This document shows positions 1 to 6,153 of a stretch of DNA of 11,853 bases, piece by piece. The stretch is from an uncultured Clostridia bacterium. GTDB taxonomy: Bacteria; Bacillota; Clostridia; Christensenellales; Borkfalkiaceae. The stretch is from NCBI GenBank assembly GCA_946624395.1, contig CAMORY010000032.1, positions 1 to 11,853 of the forward strand, written 5' to 3'. The translations under genes were made by a program, and so were the position numbers. Numbering within the stretch: position 1 is the stretch's first letter; every line of letters starts with the position of its first letter. Under the pieces are notes generated by a model. The model did no database searches, was not told where the DNA came from, and saw only the letters and a list, made by a program, of their open reading frames with translations.

Positions 1-53
1 CGCACCTTCCGAACATGAAAAAATTAACACCCCGAAATACGAGATGCTAATGT

Positions 54-82
54 ATTGTACCAAATACAAGCCGTATTGTCAA
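54..82 (-). promoter_or_regulatory. Sigma-A promoter reading leftward out of the window
   Basis: On the minus strand there is TTGACA (77-82), a 17-base spacer and TACAAT (54-59). This is a near-consensus vegetative promoter. It would start transcription near position 47, towards a gene beyond the left edge. The rest of 1-222 shows no gene; it holds T-rich runs and small dyads such as GCGCTTTAAGCGC near 160. Confidence 0.6.
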
Positions 83-222
83 GTTTTTTACGCCTTTTTT
101 TAAAATTTTACCCCGAAATTCGCCGTTTTTTTATTAACCCCGATATGTAGTTCGTATCGCGCGCTTTAAGCGCTATATATGGGTTTTTTTCTGAACGCTT
201 TTTAAGCGTGATTTTGCCCGTT

Positions 223-1059
223 TTACATATAATCGCCGAGTTTGGAATACAAATTTCCGCTTACGATTATTTTTTCAAGTTGGCTTTGGCTTAATTTTTT
301 CACTAAAACGCCGCTTTTATAGACTTCTATCTCGTTCACGGCGTTAGCGTCGGTTATCGCAACTAGTTTTTTAATCGTAATGTCGGCGGAAACCGCCTGC
401 CGCTTTATCGGCATACCGCGGCGCAGGTTTTCTTCTGAAAACGCTCGGGTTATTTTAACGTACTTGTTTTCCTTGTCGCGACTAAAAGCCCCCACTACGA
501 CGAACAGCCCGAAAATCAGTAAAGACGGGTTGGGCGAGTAGAACAGCGTATAAACAAACCCGAAAATAAGTAAAACGCCCAGCACAACGCCCAAGATTTT
601 ACATATAAGCGCCGCCCTTTTTTCGCCCGTTTTAATAGATAGCAGCGCGGACAGAATTCTGCCGCCGTCCAAGGGGTATGCGGGAATAAGGTTTACTATA
701 GCCAACGCGAAGTTTGCTTCCGCACAAACGTCGGTAAACGCGTACGTTTCGGGGAATATCCACCATACGGCAACGAACAACAGCCCCACGGCGAGATTTA
801 AAAAAGGACCTGCCGCCGCGATATACAGTTCGTCGTAAAATTTAAGCCCTTCGATATTGCCGGAAGCCACCGCGCCGAAGGGCGTAAGAGTTATTTTATT
901 AAGTCTGTACCCCGCTTTTTCCGCGGCGATAGAGTGCCCCGTTTCGTGCAGAACGGCGGTAAACGTATAGATTAAAAACACGAATATCCTGCCCGTCAAC
1001 GCGTAATAAAAGCCTACCGCGAAAAATAAGGGGTGAACGGAATATCTTATACCGCCCAT
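223..1059 (-). CDS. spoIVFB: Stage IV sporulation protein FB, site-2-type intramembrane metalloprotease (M50)
   Basis: Polytopic membrane zinc protease of 278 residues. In Bacillus subtilis, SpoIVFB sits in the outer forespore membrane and cleaves pro-sigma-K in the mother cell. The N-terminus has the family's VHPLFF...LTGR pattern. The zinc site is HETGH at residues 38-42, and the third-ligand motif, NLIPAYPLDGGR (about 123-134, Asp131), follows a conserved AAAGPFLNLA segment (81-90). Several hydrophobic segments surround these motifs. The C-terminal 90 residues are soluble and resemble the regulatory tail of SpoIVFB-like proteins. The ATG overlaps the end of spoIVFA by 13 bases and has no clear ribosome site of its own, so translation is probably coupled. 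The order spoIVFA-spoIVFB matches B. subtilis. Some Clostridia make sigma-K without a pro-peptide, so the substrate in this organism is not certain. Confidence 0.88.
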   Translation of the reverse strand: MGGIRYSVHPLFFAVGFYYALTGRIFVFLIYTFTAVLHETGHSIAAEKAGYRLNKITLTPFGAVASGNIEGLKFYDELYIAAAGPFLNLAVGLLFVAVWWIFPETYAFTDVCAEANFALAIVNLIPAYPLDGGRILSALLSIKTGEKRAALICKILGVVLGVLLIFGFVYTLFYSPNPSLLIFGLFVVVGAFSRDKENKYVKITRAFSEENLRRGMPIKRQAVSADITIKKLVAITDANAVNEIEVYKSGVLVKKLSQSQLEKIIVSGNLYSKLGDYM

Positions 1060-1883
1060 AACACGGCGTTATCTTCTATCGTGTAGTCGGTGATTACGGC
1101 GTTTTCGGAATTAAAGCACATAGTAAGCCCGCCGTCCTTTACGTAGCCCACGGGGATATTGCCGAATACGCTGTCCCCCGCGCCGAGATAGGCGTACGAA
1201 AGCCCCGAAAGGGTGGAAGAAAACACCGCGCTGTGCGCTATATTCATAGTATAAGTGCCGTCTTCTTCTTGAACGACCGAAGAAACCGTGCCGAAAGTCG
1301 GCGCATACACCGCGCCGCTACCCGTGTACGAAATAATACCGTTATCTACACTTACGTCGCCGTTAAAATTCATAACGGGCGAAAAATCTTTATAGGTTTT
1401 CTCCGCCGCCGCGCTCTCTACCGAAAACACTCTGCGCATAAATACGTTTATCGCGCTGTCGGAGTAAAGCACGTTGGTTAAGAATATCGCGCCGACAAGC
1501 ACGGCTATCGCCACGATTTCCGCACTTATTACCGAAAACTTAAAAAACGGCTTGCGCTTTTTCTTGCGAACGCTCGTACTAACGTATACTTCTTCCGCAG
1601 GTTGTTCGGCAATCTCTTCCGCCGCGCTTTCCGCCGCTTGCGGCATCACTTCTTCCGAAACTTCAACCCTTTCTTCCGCCGTTTCGGCAACAATCTCTTG
1701 CGGCATAGTCTGTTCTTGTATTTCGCTTTCCGCGTTTACTTTTGACAGCAATTCTTCCTTTACCGCTTCAGGGCTTTTACCTTTCCTTTTGAATATGCGC
1801 CGTTTTTTAGTCGGCTTATAGGTAATATTCGCCGTATTTACGGGTATTTCAAGCATAGTGGCGTACTGTAATTTTTCGTTCAT
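1047..1883 (-). CDS. spoIVFA: SpoIVFA-like sporulation membrane protein with a degenerate LytM/M23 domain
   Basis: Protein of 278 residues, close to the 264 of B. subtilis SpoIVFA. It has a charged cytoplasmic head with a basic patch (26-36) and a Glu/Ala-rich stretch (50-100). A second basic patch (106-112) precedes one membrane segment (about 117-139), followed by an extracytoplasmic domain (165-278). The last domain has the beta-hairpin rhythm of an M23/LytM fold (IAHSAVFSSTLSGLSYAYL, then GDSVFGNIPVGYV), but the zinc-binding His/Asp set is missing: only His217 remains. It is therefore probably a structural or binding domain. In B. subtilis, SpoIVFA anchors and inhibits SpoIVFB, and its LytM domain is cut by SpoIVB and CtpB. 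Identity rests mainly on its position just upstream of spoIVFB, its topology and the degenerate LytM pattern. An AAGGAG ribosome site lies just upstream of the ATG. Confidence 0.7.
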   Translation of the reverse strand: MNEKLQYATMLEIPVNTANITYKPTKKRRIFKRKGKSPEAVKEELLSKVNAESEIQEQTMPQEIVAETAEERVEVSEEVMPQAAESAAEEIAEQPAEEVYVSTSVRKKKRKPFFKFSVISAEIVAIAVLVGAIFLTNVLYSDSAINVFMRRVFSVESAAAEKTYKDFSPVMNFNGDVSVDNGIISYTGSGAVYAPTFGTVSSVVQEEDGTYTMNIAHSAVFSSTLSGLSYAYLGAGDSVFGNIPVGYVKDGGLTMCFNSENAVITDYTIEDNAVLWAV

Positions 1884-1911
1884 AATATTTCTCCTTTCGC
1901 GCTCTTTACAA

Positions 1912-1940
1912 ATTGTATATGCTTGAAAACCTTAAAATAG
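1912..1940 (-). promoter_or_regulatory. Putative sigma-E-type promoter of the spoIVFA-spoIVFB operon
   Basis: Minus strand: CTATTTT (1934-1940), a 14-base spacer, then TATACAAT (1912-1919). The sigma-E consensus is KMATATT, 14-15 bases, CATACAMT, so the -10 matches at 7 of 8 positions and the -35 partially. It lies 29 bases before the spoIVFA ATG, leaving room for a start site near 1905. In B. subtilis the homologous operon is sigma-E dependent. Confidence 0.45.
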
Positions 1941-1942
1941 AA

Positions 1943-1978
1943 CGCCCCGAAAAAGGAAATACAACCTTTTTCGGGGCG
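1943..1978. terminator. Perfect 14-bp hairpin upstream of the spoIVF promoter
   Basis: CGCCCCGAAAAAGG and its exact complement CCTTTTTCGGGGCG surround an 8-base loop (1957-1964). On the minus strand the stem is followed by TTCTATTTTAAGG, a weak U-tract. It probably insulates the spoIVF operon from upstream transcription. A pure terminator role is not certain because the tails are poor in T. Confidence 0.5.
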
Positions 1979-2103
1979 AAAACACAAATCTCGACAAAAA
2001 ATACAGCCATACTGTACTTTGATGTTTTAATTTTTCGTTTATGATACAATTCTGTTGCTTATCGGAAGCCGTCAAACTTCCGTAATCCCGTTGTAGCTCA
2101 ACA

Positions 2104-2147
2104 AAATCGTAGCGCCCCGCATAGAATTATGCGGGGCGCTACGGTTT
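2104..2147. terminator. Long hairpin (16 perfect bp plus flanking A-T pairs), probable terminator
   Basis: CGTAGCGCCCCGCATA (2108-2123), a GAAT loop and TATGCGGGGCGCTACG (2128-2143) form a perfect stem. It extends through a G-T wobble into AAA/TTT pairs at 2104-2147. On the minus strand it ends in ATTTTGTTG. It lies about 110 bases past the stop of the phosphoglycerate mutase gene and probably ends the ung operon transcript. Confidence 0.55.
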
Positions 2148-2163
2148 GATACTGATTTTTCTA

Positions 2164-2244
2164 TCATTGCGAGCCTTTGTAAAAGGCGCGGCAATCTCAA
2201 AGATTGCTTCGACAGCCCGTCGTTGTTTGCCACACTCGCAATGA
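2164..2244. repeat. Palindromic interspersed repeat of the TCATTGCGAG type (MITE/REP-like)
   Basis: The element starts with TCATTGCGAG (2164-2173) and ends with its exact reverse complement CTCGCAATGA (2235-2244). Inside is a second dyad, GCAATCT-CAA-AGATTGC (2191-2207). The TCATTGCGAG...GCAATCTC...GATTGC...CTCGCAATGA design is familiar from dispersed non-coding repeats in many bacterial genomes; that likeness is from memory and not a search. It lies just past the stop of the phosphoglycerate mutase gene and carries no coding capacity. Together with the two hairpins and the sigma-E-like promoter it accounts for most of the gene-free stretch 1884-2259. Confidence 0.7.
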
Positions 2245-2259
2245 CGGTTATACCCGTTT

Positions 2260-3465
2260 TTATTTATTTAAAAACTTTTTCATTAAACTTACGCCGCTTG
2301 GCTCGAAAATGCCCGTTTTTGACGCTTCCGTTTCGCAATACTTTGTCGCGCCGCAGTTTGCCGCTTTCGTACTGTTATATAAAATATACGGCACGGGGTC
2401 AGATACGTGCGTCATTAGATTTAACGGCGTCGGGTGGTCGGGCATTATAAGTAGCGAAAAGTCTTCGCCGCTTTTTCTTAACCCTTCGGCTATCGTTTTT
2501 ACTACCCCGTCGATTTGTTCTATAGAATAAATTTTATGCTCGGCGTCGCCGTGATGACCGCACTCGTCGGGCGCTTCCATATGAATATACACAAAATCGC
2601 AGCCTTTAAGTGCGTCCAAAGCGGCGTTTGCCTTGCCCTGAAAGTTCGTGTCGTAATTACCCGTAGCGCCTTCTACTTCTATAACCCGCATACCCGTAAG
2701 TTTGCCTATACCCTTAAGTAAATCTACTGCGGAAATCATAGCGCCCTTTATACCGTACCTGTCGGTAAAGGACTGCAAGGCGGGTTTTGTGCCTTCGCCC
2801 CAGAACCATAGAGAGTTTGCGGGGCGCTTACCCGCTTTTATTCTTGCAAGGTTTACGGGGTGGTCTTTAAGTAGGCGCGCAGAAAGTTCCATAAGCCGCA
2901 AATATTCTTTGCCCGACGCGCTAATCGGTAAATGCCCCTTGACAGGCTTACCCGTTATGTCGTGCGGCGGGGTTAAATCGCCCGCTAGTTTGCCGTTATC
3001 TATAACGAGACAATGCCTATAACTTATGCCTGCATACAGGCGGTATTTATCGTCGTTTAATTTTTCCGCAAGATAGTCTATTAAAACCTTGGCTTCGGCG
3101 GTGGTAATTTCCCCCGCGCTGTAGTCTATCATAGTTTTATCTTCGAAATTTTCTTCATCCGATAAGCACACTAAATTTGCGCGTGCCGTTATGTCCGTAC
3201 TTTTAAGCGCTATACCTATTGACGCCGCCTCGAGTGGCGAACGCCCCGTGTAGCACTCTTTCGGGTCGTAGCCCAAAACCGAAAGGTTTGCAACGTCGCT
3301 ACCCGGTTTCAGCCCGTCCGCTACCGTTTTGCAAAGTCCTACTTCGGAATAAGCGCAAAGCCCGTCAATATACGGCTTTTTCGCTAAATCCAGCGGCGTT
3401 TTGCCACCTAAAATTTCCTGCGGATAATCCGCCATACCGTCGCCTAAAATTACTGCGTACTTCAT
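2260..3465 (-). CDS. apgM: Cofactor-independent (archaeal-type) phosphoglycerate mutase
   Basis: Alkaline-phosphatase superfamily enzyme of 401 residues, the usual length for this family. It interconverts 2- and 3-phosphoglycerate in glycolysis using bound divalent metals. The sequence shows the N-terminal metal motif GDGMADYP (8-15), the GSDVANLSVLGYDP segment (55-68) with the likely phospho-accepting Ser56, and TGRSPLEAASIG (73-84). The C-terminal metal sites are HMEAPDECGHHGD (295-307) and MPDHPTP (341-347). Its ATG overlaps the stop of ung (ATGA), so the two are co-transcribed and probably translationally coupled. There is no obvious functional link to DNA repair. Some bacterial members of this family act as homoserine kinases instead, so the substrate cannot be settled from the motifs alone. 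Confidence 0.85.
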   Translation of the reverse strand: MKYAVILGDGMADYPQEILGGKTPLDLAKKPYIDGLCAYSEVGLCKTVADGLKPGSDVANLSVLGYDPKECYTGRSPLEAASIGIALKSTDITARANLVCLSDEENFEDKTMIDYSAGEITTAEAKVLIDYLAEKLNDDKYRLYAGISYRHCLVIDNGKLAGDLTPPHDITGKPVKGHLPISASGKEYLRLMELSARLLKDHPVNLARIKAGKRPANSLWFWGEGTKPALQSFTDRYGIKGAMISAVDLLKGIGKLTGMRVIEVEGATGNYDTNFQGKANAALDALKGCDFVYIHMEAPDECGHHGDAEHKIYSIEQIDGVVKTIAEGLRKSGEDFSLLIMPDHPTPLNLMTHVSDPVPYILYNSTKAANCGATKYCETEASKTGIFEPSGVSLMKKFLNK

Positions 3466-4130
3466 AGTTTGCTCCAGTCAATCGGCATTTTGCCGTGTTT
3501 AATAAGATATTCGTTTGCTTTTATAAAATGCCCGCACCCGAAAAACCCGTTATATGCGGAAAGGGGGCTTGGATGCGCGCACTCTAATATCAAATGTTTA
3601 CCGCCGTCTATAAGCGGCTTTTTAGCGCGGGCGTTAGCGCCCCATAAAAAGAATACGACGTTCTCTTTTCCCGCGGATATTTTCTTTATAACGCCGTCGG
3701 TAAACTCTTCCCAACCCTTGCCTTTATGCGAGTTTGCCGCATGCGCGCGCACGGTCAAAACGGCGTTTAAAAGCAACACGCCCTGCTTTGCCCAGCCCGT
3801 TAAATCGCCGTGCGTAAACGCGTCCGCGCCCGTTTCGTCTTGTATTTCTTTAAAAATATTGACGAGCGACGGCGGCAGCGCCACGCCTTTCGGTACGGAA
3901 AAGGAAAGCCCCATCGCCTGACCTTCTTCGTGATAGGGGTCTTGCCCGATAAGTACCGCTTTTACGTCTTTGAACGCGGTAGTCTTCATACTGTTAAATA
4001 TGCTGAACATATCGGGATACACGGTGCGCGACGAGTATTCGGCTTTCAAAAATTCCCTTAATGTTGCGTAGGACGGCGAAGAAAATTCGTCTTTTAATAT
4101 CTCGTCCCACTCTTCGGTGATTTTTACCAT
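3462..4130 (-). CDS. ung: Uracil-DNA glycosylase, family 1
   Basis: Removes uracil from DNA in base-excision repair; cytoplasmic. At 222 residues it is the usual size. All family-1 landmarks are present: GQDPYH at 62-67 with catalytic Asp64, the Pro-rich loop (ALPPSLVNIFKEI, 84-96), the uracil-binding LLLNAVLTV (119-127), and the minor-groove loop HPSPLSAYNGFFGCGHF (186-202) with catalytic His186. It is the first gene of a two-gene minus-strand operon with the phosphoglycerate mutase, which begins within the last four bases of ung. It is divergent from mntP across a 78-base gap that holds promoters for both. The ribosome site is weak (ACGG a few bases before the ATG). Confidence 0.95.
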   Translation of the reverse strand: MVKITEEWDEILKDEFSSPSYATLREFLKAEYSSRTVYPDMFSIFNSMKTTAFKDVKAVLIGQDPYHEEGQAMGLSFSVPKGVALPPSLVNIFKEIQDETGADAFTHGDLTGWAKQGVLLLNAVLTVRAHAANSHKGKGWEEFTDGVIKKISAGKENVVFFLWGANARAKKPLIDGGKHLILECAHPSPLSAYNGFFGCGHFIKANEYLIKHGKMPIDWSKL

Positions 4131-4140
4131 AACCGTTTCT

Positions 4141-4169
4141 ATTTTAACATTTTAAATTGACAAAAGCAA
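4141..4169 (-). promoter_or_regulatory. Possible ung promoter
   Basis: Minus strand: TTGCTT (4164-4169), a 17-base spacer and TAAAAT (4141-4146), ending 10 bases before the ung ATG. The -35 is weak and the start site would fall very close to the ATG, so the call is tentative. It overlaps the -35 of the divergent mntP promoter. Confidence 0.3.
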
Positions 4170-4185
4170 TACAATTATATATAAT
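4157..4185 (+). promoter_or_regulatory. Sigma-A promoter of mntP
   Basis: TTGACA (4157-4162), 17 bases, TATAAT (4180-4185): full consensus. Transcription would start near 4192, giving a leader of only about 17 bases. That is too short for a yybP-ykoY manganese riboswitch, the common control of Mn exporters. Confidence 0.75.
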
Positions 4186-4208
4186 ATAACAGTTTTACGG
4201 AAAACTTT

Positions 4209-4796
4209 ATGGGTATTTTAGATACAATTTTGATATCCGTTGCGCTCGCTATGGACGCGTTTGCGCTTACCGTAGCCAACTGCGCGACTTACGAAAAAAC
4301 CTTAACAAGACAAAAAGAGTGGGCTATGCCCGCTTTCTTTTCGGCGTTTCAGTTCGGTATGCCCCTTTTAGGCTACTTTCTCGGCGGGCTCATTTCAGGC
4401 TTTTTACAGTCGTTTGCCAAATTTCTGTCGGCGGGCGTGTTCTTTATTCTCGCGGTAAAAATAGTGTTCGATATTGTCGCGGAAAAACGCAAAGACGAAA
4501 AATCCGTTTATTCCGTAAAATCGGCGCAACAGTTTACTTTAAGCGTGCTTTTGTTGCAGGCTGTCGCCACGAGTATTGACGCGCTTGTCGTCGGCATCAC
4601 GTTTGCCGCGACAACGCTCCCCTTTTCTGTATTTATAGCCGCGGGAATTATCGGTATAATTACTTTCGCAATCGTTGCCGCCGCACTTTTTATAGGCAAA
4701 TCGCTCGGCAGACTTCTGGGCGAATACTCCGTATGGCTTGGCGCGATAATTCTATTCGTACTTGCCGTTAAAAACCTTATCGAAGGTATTGTATAA
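4209..4796 (+). CDS. mntP: Manganese efflux pump MntP
   Basis: Six-segment inner-membrane Mn(II) exporter of the MntP/YebN family. At 195 residues it is slightly longer than the E. coli protein (188). The two halves of the internal repeat each carry the conserved metal-site aspartate: LAMDAFAL with Asp16 in segment 1, and ATSIDALVVG with Asp124 in segment 4. The remaining membrane segments fall at about 40-60, 70-90, 140-161 and 175-193, with a basic loop (92-105) between the halves. It is transcribed alone from a consensus promoter and ends at a strong shared terminator. The ribosome site (GGAAA) is weak. No manganese riboswitch or MntR-like operator is evident. Confidence 0.93.
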   Translation: MGILDTILISVALAMDAFALTVANCATYEKTLTRQKEWAMPAFFSAFQFGMPLLGYFLGGLISGFLQSFAKFLSAGVFFILAVKIVFDIVAEKRKDEKSVYSVKSAQQFTLSVLLLQAVATSIDALVVGITFAATTLPFSVFIAAGIIGIITFAIVAAALFIGKSLGRLLGEYSVWLGAIILFVLAVKNLIEGIV

Positions 4797-4814
4797 AATC
4801 GGTTTTATATTTTA

Positions 4815-4842
4815 CGCGGGGCGATAAAATTATCGCCCCGCG
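4815..4842. terminator. Bidirectional terminator between mntP and the Rrf2 gene
   Basis: CGCGGGGCGATAA and its complement TTATCGCCCCGCG form a stem of up to 13 bp. On the plus strand CACTCTTTTT follows, and on the minus strand TAAAATATAAAA. It lies between two convergent genes and suits both. Confidence 0.8.
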
Positions 4843-4850
4843 CACTCTTT

Positions 4851-5279
4851 TTAAATGATATATTCGCCGCCGCCCGTGTTGCCTGTTAAATCTTTTATCG
4901 TTTTACCGTCGAAAAATCCGTTCACAAGCGCCGAAAATTCCCGCCACATAGGCAGCGTTTTGCAACTGCCCGCGCGCTCGCACGCTTTGGCGTTCTCTTC
5001 AAGGCAACTAACCGGCGCTAAACTACCTTCCGTAGCACGTAAGATTTCGCCTATCGTAATATCTTCGGGCGGTTTTTTCAAGCGGTATCCGCCGCCCTTG
5101 CCGTGCACCCCTTCCACTATGTCGTTTTTGGATAACAACAGCATTATCCCTTCTAAATACTTTTGCGAAACTTCCTGCCGTTTTACTATGTCCTTAAGCG
5201 GAATATAATCCCCCTTAAAATTCTCCGCCATATCGATTAAAACCCTTACCGCATACCTTCCGCGCGTGGAAATTTTCAT
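4851..5279 (-). CDS. Rrf2-family transcriptional regulator, IscR-like
   Basis: Winged-helix DNA-binding regulator of 142 residues. The N-terminus MKISTRGRYAVRVLIDMA is the family signature. A recognition helix (about 36-50, VSQKYLEGI with Glu43) and a wing (GVHGKGGGYRL, 57-67) follow. Cysteines 92, 100 and 106 lie where IscR binds its Fe-S cluster, with spacing C-X7-C-X5-C; the cysteine metabolism repressor CymR of B. subtilis lacks this triad. The start overlaps the end of tcdA by four bases. A dyad shared by the tcdA promoter and the neighbouring metY-cysK promoter is the best candidate for its operator. That would make it an autoregulated sensor of Fe-S or cysteine status controlling sulfur assimilation. 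The family call is firm; the ligand and target genes are inferred. A name of iscR or cymR is not justified from sequence alone. Confidence 0.9.
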   Translation of the reverse strand: MKISTRGRYAVRVLIDMAENFKGDYIPLKDIVKRQEVSQKYLEGIMLLLSKNDIVEGVHGKGGGYRLKKPPEDITIGEILRATEGSLAPVSCLEENAKACERAGSCKTLPMWREFSALVNGFFDGKTIKDLTGNTGGGEYII

Positions 5280-6040
5280 TTACTCTCACCTTTAATCAAA
5301 TCTTTAACGACTTCCGCCGCCATTATAAATCCCGCGACGGGCGGCACGAACGAAATGCTTGCGGGAATATCCCGCCGCGCCGTACACTTTCTCACCGTTC
5401 CCGCAGGGCAAACGCAGTGATGCTTGCAACTTATAACCGCGTCCGCGGCGGGGCGCACGGGCATTTCTTCGGAATACACCGCTTTAAACCCCTTTATACC
5501 CCTTTTTTTGCACTCGGTACGCATAACCCTTGCGAGCGGACAACCCGAAGTTTTATAGATGTCCGCGACTTTAAATGCGGTAGGGTCGAGTTTATTGCCC
5601 GCACCCATCGCGGATATCACGGGCACTCCGTAAGTCTCCGCCTGCAAAACTATAGAAAGTTTTGCCGTTACCGTATCAACCGCGTCTACTACGTAATCGT
5701 ATGCGGCAAAGTCTAATTCTTCCGCTTTTTCGGGCATATAAAACGTTTTATAAGTCTTAACGTCGCAATCGGGATTTATATCCTTTATACGCTCCGCCGC
5801 AACGTCAACCTTATGTTTTCCCACGGTGGAATTAAGTGCATAAATCTGCCGATTTATATTAGTTATGCAGACCTTATCGTCGTCGATAAGGTCTATCGCG
5901 CCCACGCCAGCACGGGCGAGCGCTTCCGCTGCGCAACCGCCTACACCGCCTATGCCGAAAATCGCTACGCGGGCAGTTTTAAGCCTGTCAAGCGCTTTTT
6001 TACCTATTAAAAGTTCGGTACGGGAAAATCTGTCCGTCAT
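5276..6040 (-). CDS. tcdA: tRNA threonylcarbamoyladenosine dehydratase (ThiF/E1-like)
   Basis: ATP-dependent enzyme that cyclises t6A37 of ANN-decoding tRNAs to ct6A. At 254 residues it is typical. It opens with RFSRTELLIG (4-13). The adenylate-binding GIGGVGG (29-35) follows, then LIDDDKVCITNINRQ (51-65), the VVDAVDTVTAK segment (117-127), AMGAGNKLDP (144-153) and the C-terminal ISFVPPVAGFIMAAEVVKDL (229-248). A Cys/His-rich insert (205-219, with Cys205, 209, 211 and 219) precedes the last segment; similar inserts occur in clostridial relatives as far as I recall. In E. coli TcdA works with the CsdA-CsdE sulfur-transfer pair, which fits a sulfur-related neighbourhood. It is first in an operon with the Rrf2 gene, under a consensus promoter whose probable operator reaches the ribosome site. 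Confidence 0.88.
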   Translation of the reverse strand: MTDRFSRTELLIGKKALDRLKTARVAIFGIGGVGGCAAEALARAGVGAIDLIDDDKVCITNINRQIYALNSTVGKHKVDVAAERIKDINPDCDVKTYKTFYMPEKAEELDFAAYDYVVDAVDTVTAKLSIVLQAETYGVPVISAMGAGNKLDPTAFKVADIYKTSGCPLARVMRTECKKRGIKGFKAVYSEEMPVRPAADAVISCKHHCVCPAGTVRKCTARRDIPASISFVPPVAGFIMAAEVVKDLIKGESK

Positions 6041-6041
6041 A

Positions 6042-6066
6042 TTTACCCCTTAATCAAGTAGGTAAA
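6042..6066 (-). promoter_or_regulatory. Putative Rrf2 operator over the tcdA start site and ribosome site
   Basis: Minus strand: TTTACC at one end and GGTAAA at the other, enclosing ACCTACTTGATTAAGGGGT (6045-6063). The pattern ACCTAC-N9-GGGT is shared exactly with the metY operator at 8556-8576, and both begin 6-7 bases past the -10 box. The GGGG of the site is also the ribosome-binding sequence of tcdA. Confidence 0.55.
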
Positions 6067-6069
6067 TAA

Positions 6070-6098
6070 ATTATAACAACAATAAAGTAAAATGTCAA
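6070..6098 (-). promoter_or_regulatory. Sigma-A promoter of tcdA-rrf2
   Basis: Minus strand: TTGACA (6093-6098), a 17-base spacer, TATAAT (6070-6075). Full consensus. Start site near 6063, leaving a leader of about 22 bases. Confidence 0.8.
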
Positions 6099-6110
6099 TC
6101 GTATAAACGA

Positions 6111-6135
6111 AAAGGCCTGCACTCGGCAAGCCTTT
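6111..6135 (-). terminator. Terminator of metY-cysK
   Basis: On the minus strand AAAGGC-T-TGC and GCA-G-GCCTTT pair around a 5-base loop with one mismatch, and TTTTCGTTT follows. It lies 18 bases past the cysK stop and separates this operon from the tcdA promoter. Confidence 0.7.
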
Positions 6136-6153
6136 CTGAAACTTATGATTTTA

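Noticed and set aside
1233..1821. Plus-strand frames within spoIVFA
   Set aside because: Their Ser/Ala-rich translation is the complement of the Glu/Ala-rich spoIVFA region; there is no promoter or ribosome site.
2063..2082. Small dyad CGGAAG...CTTCCG
   Set aside because: Only 6 bp with an 8-base loop, no T-tract and no link to a gene end.
2204..2530. Plus-strand frames opposite the phosphoglycerate mutase and repeat element
   Set aside because: They are antisense shadows of a well-supported gene, without ribosome sites or recognisable domains.
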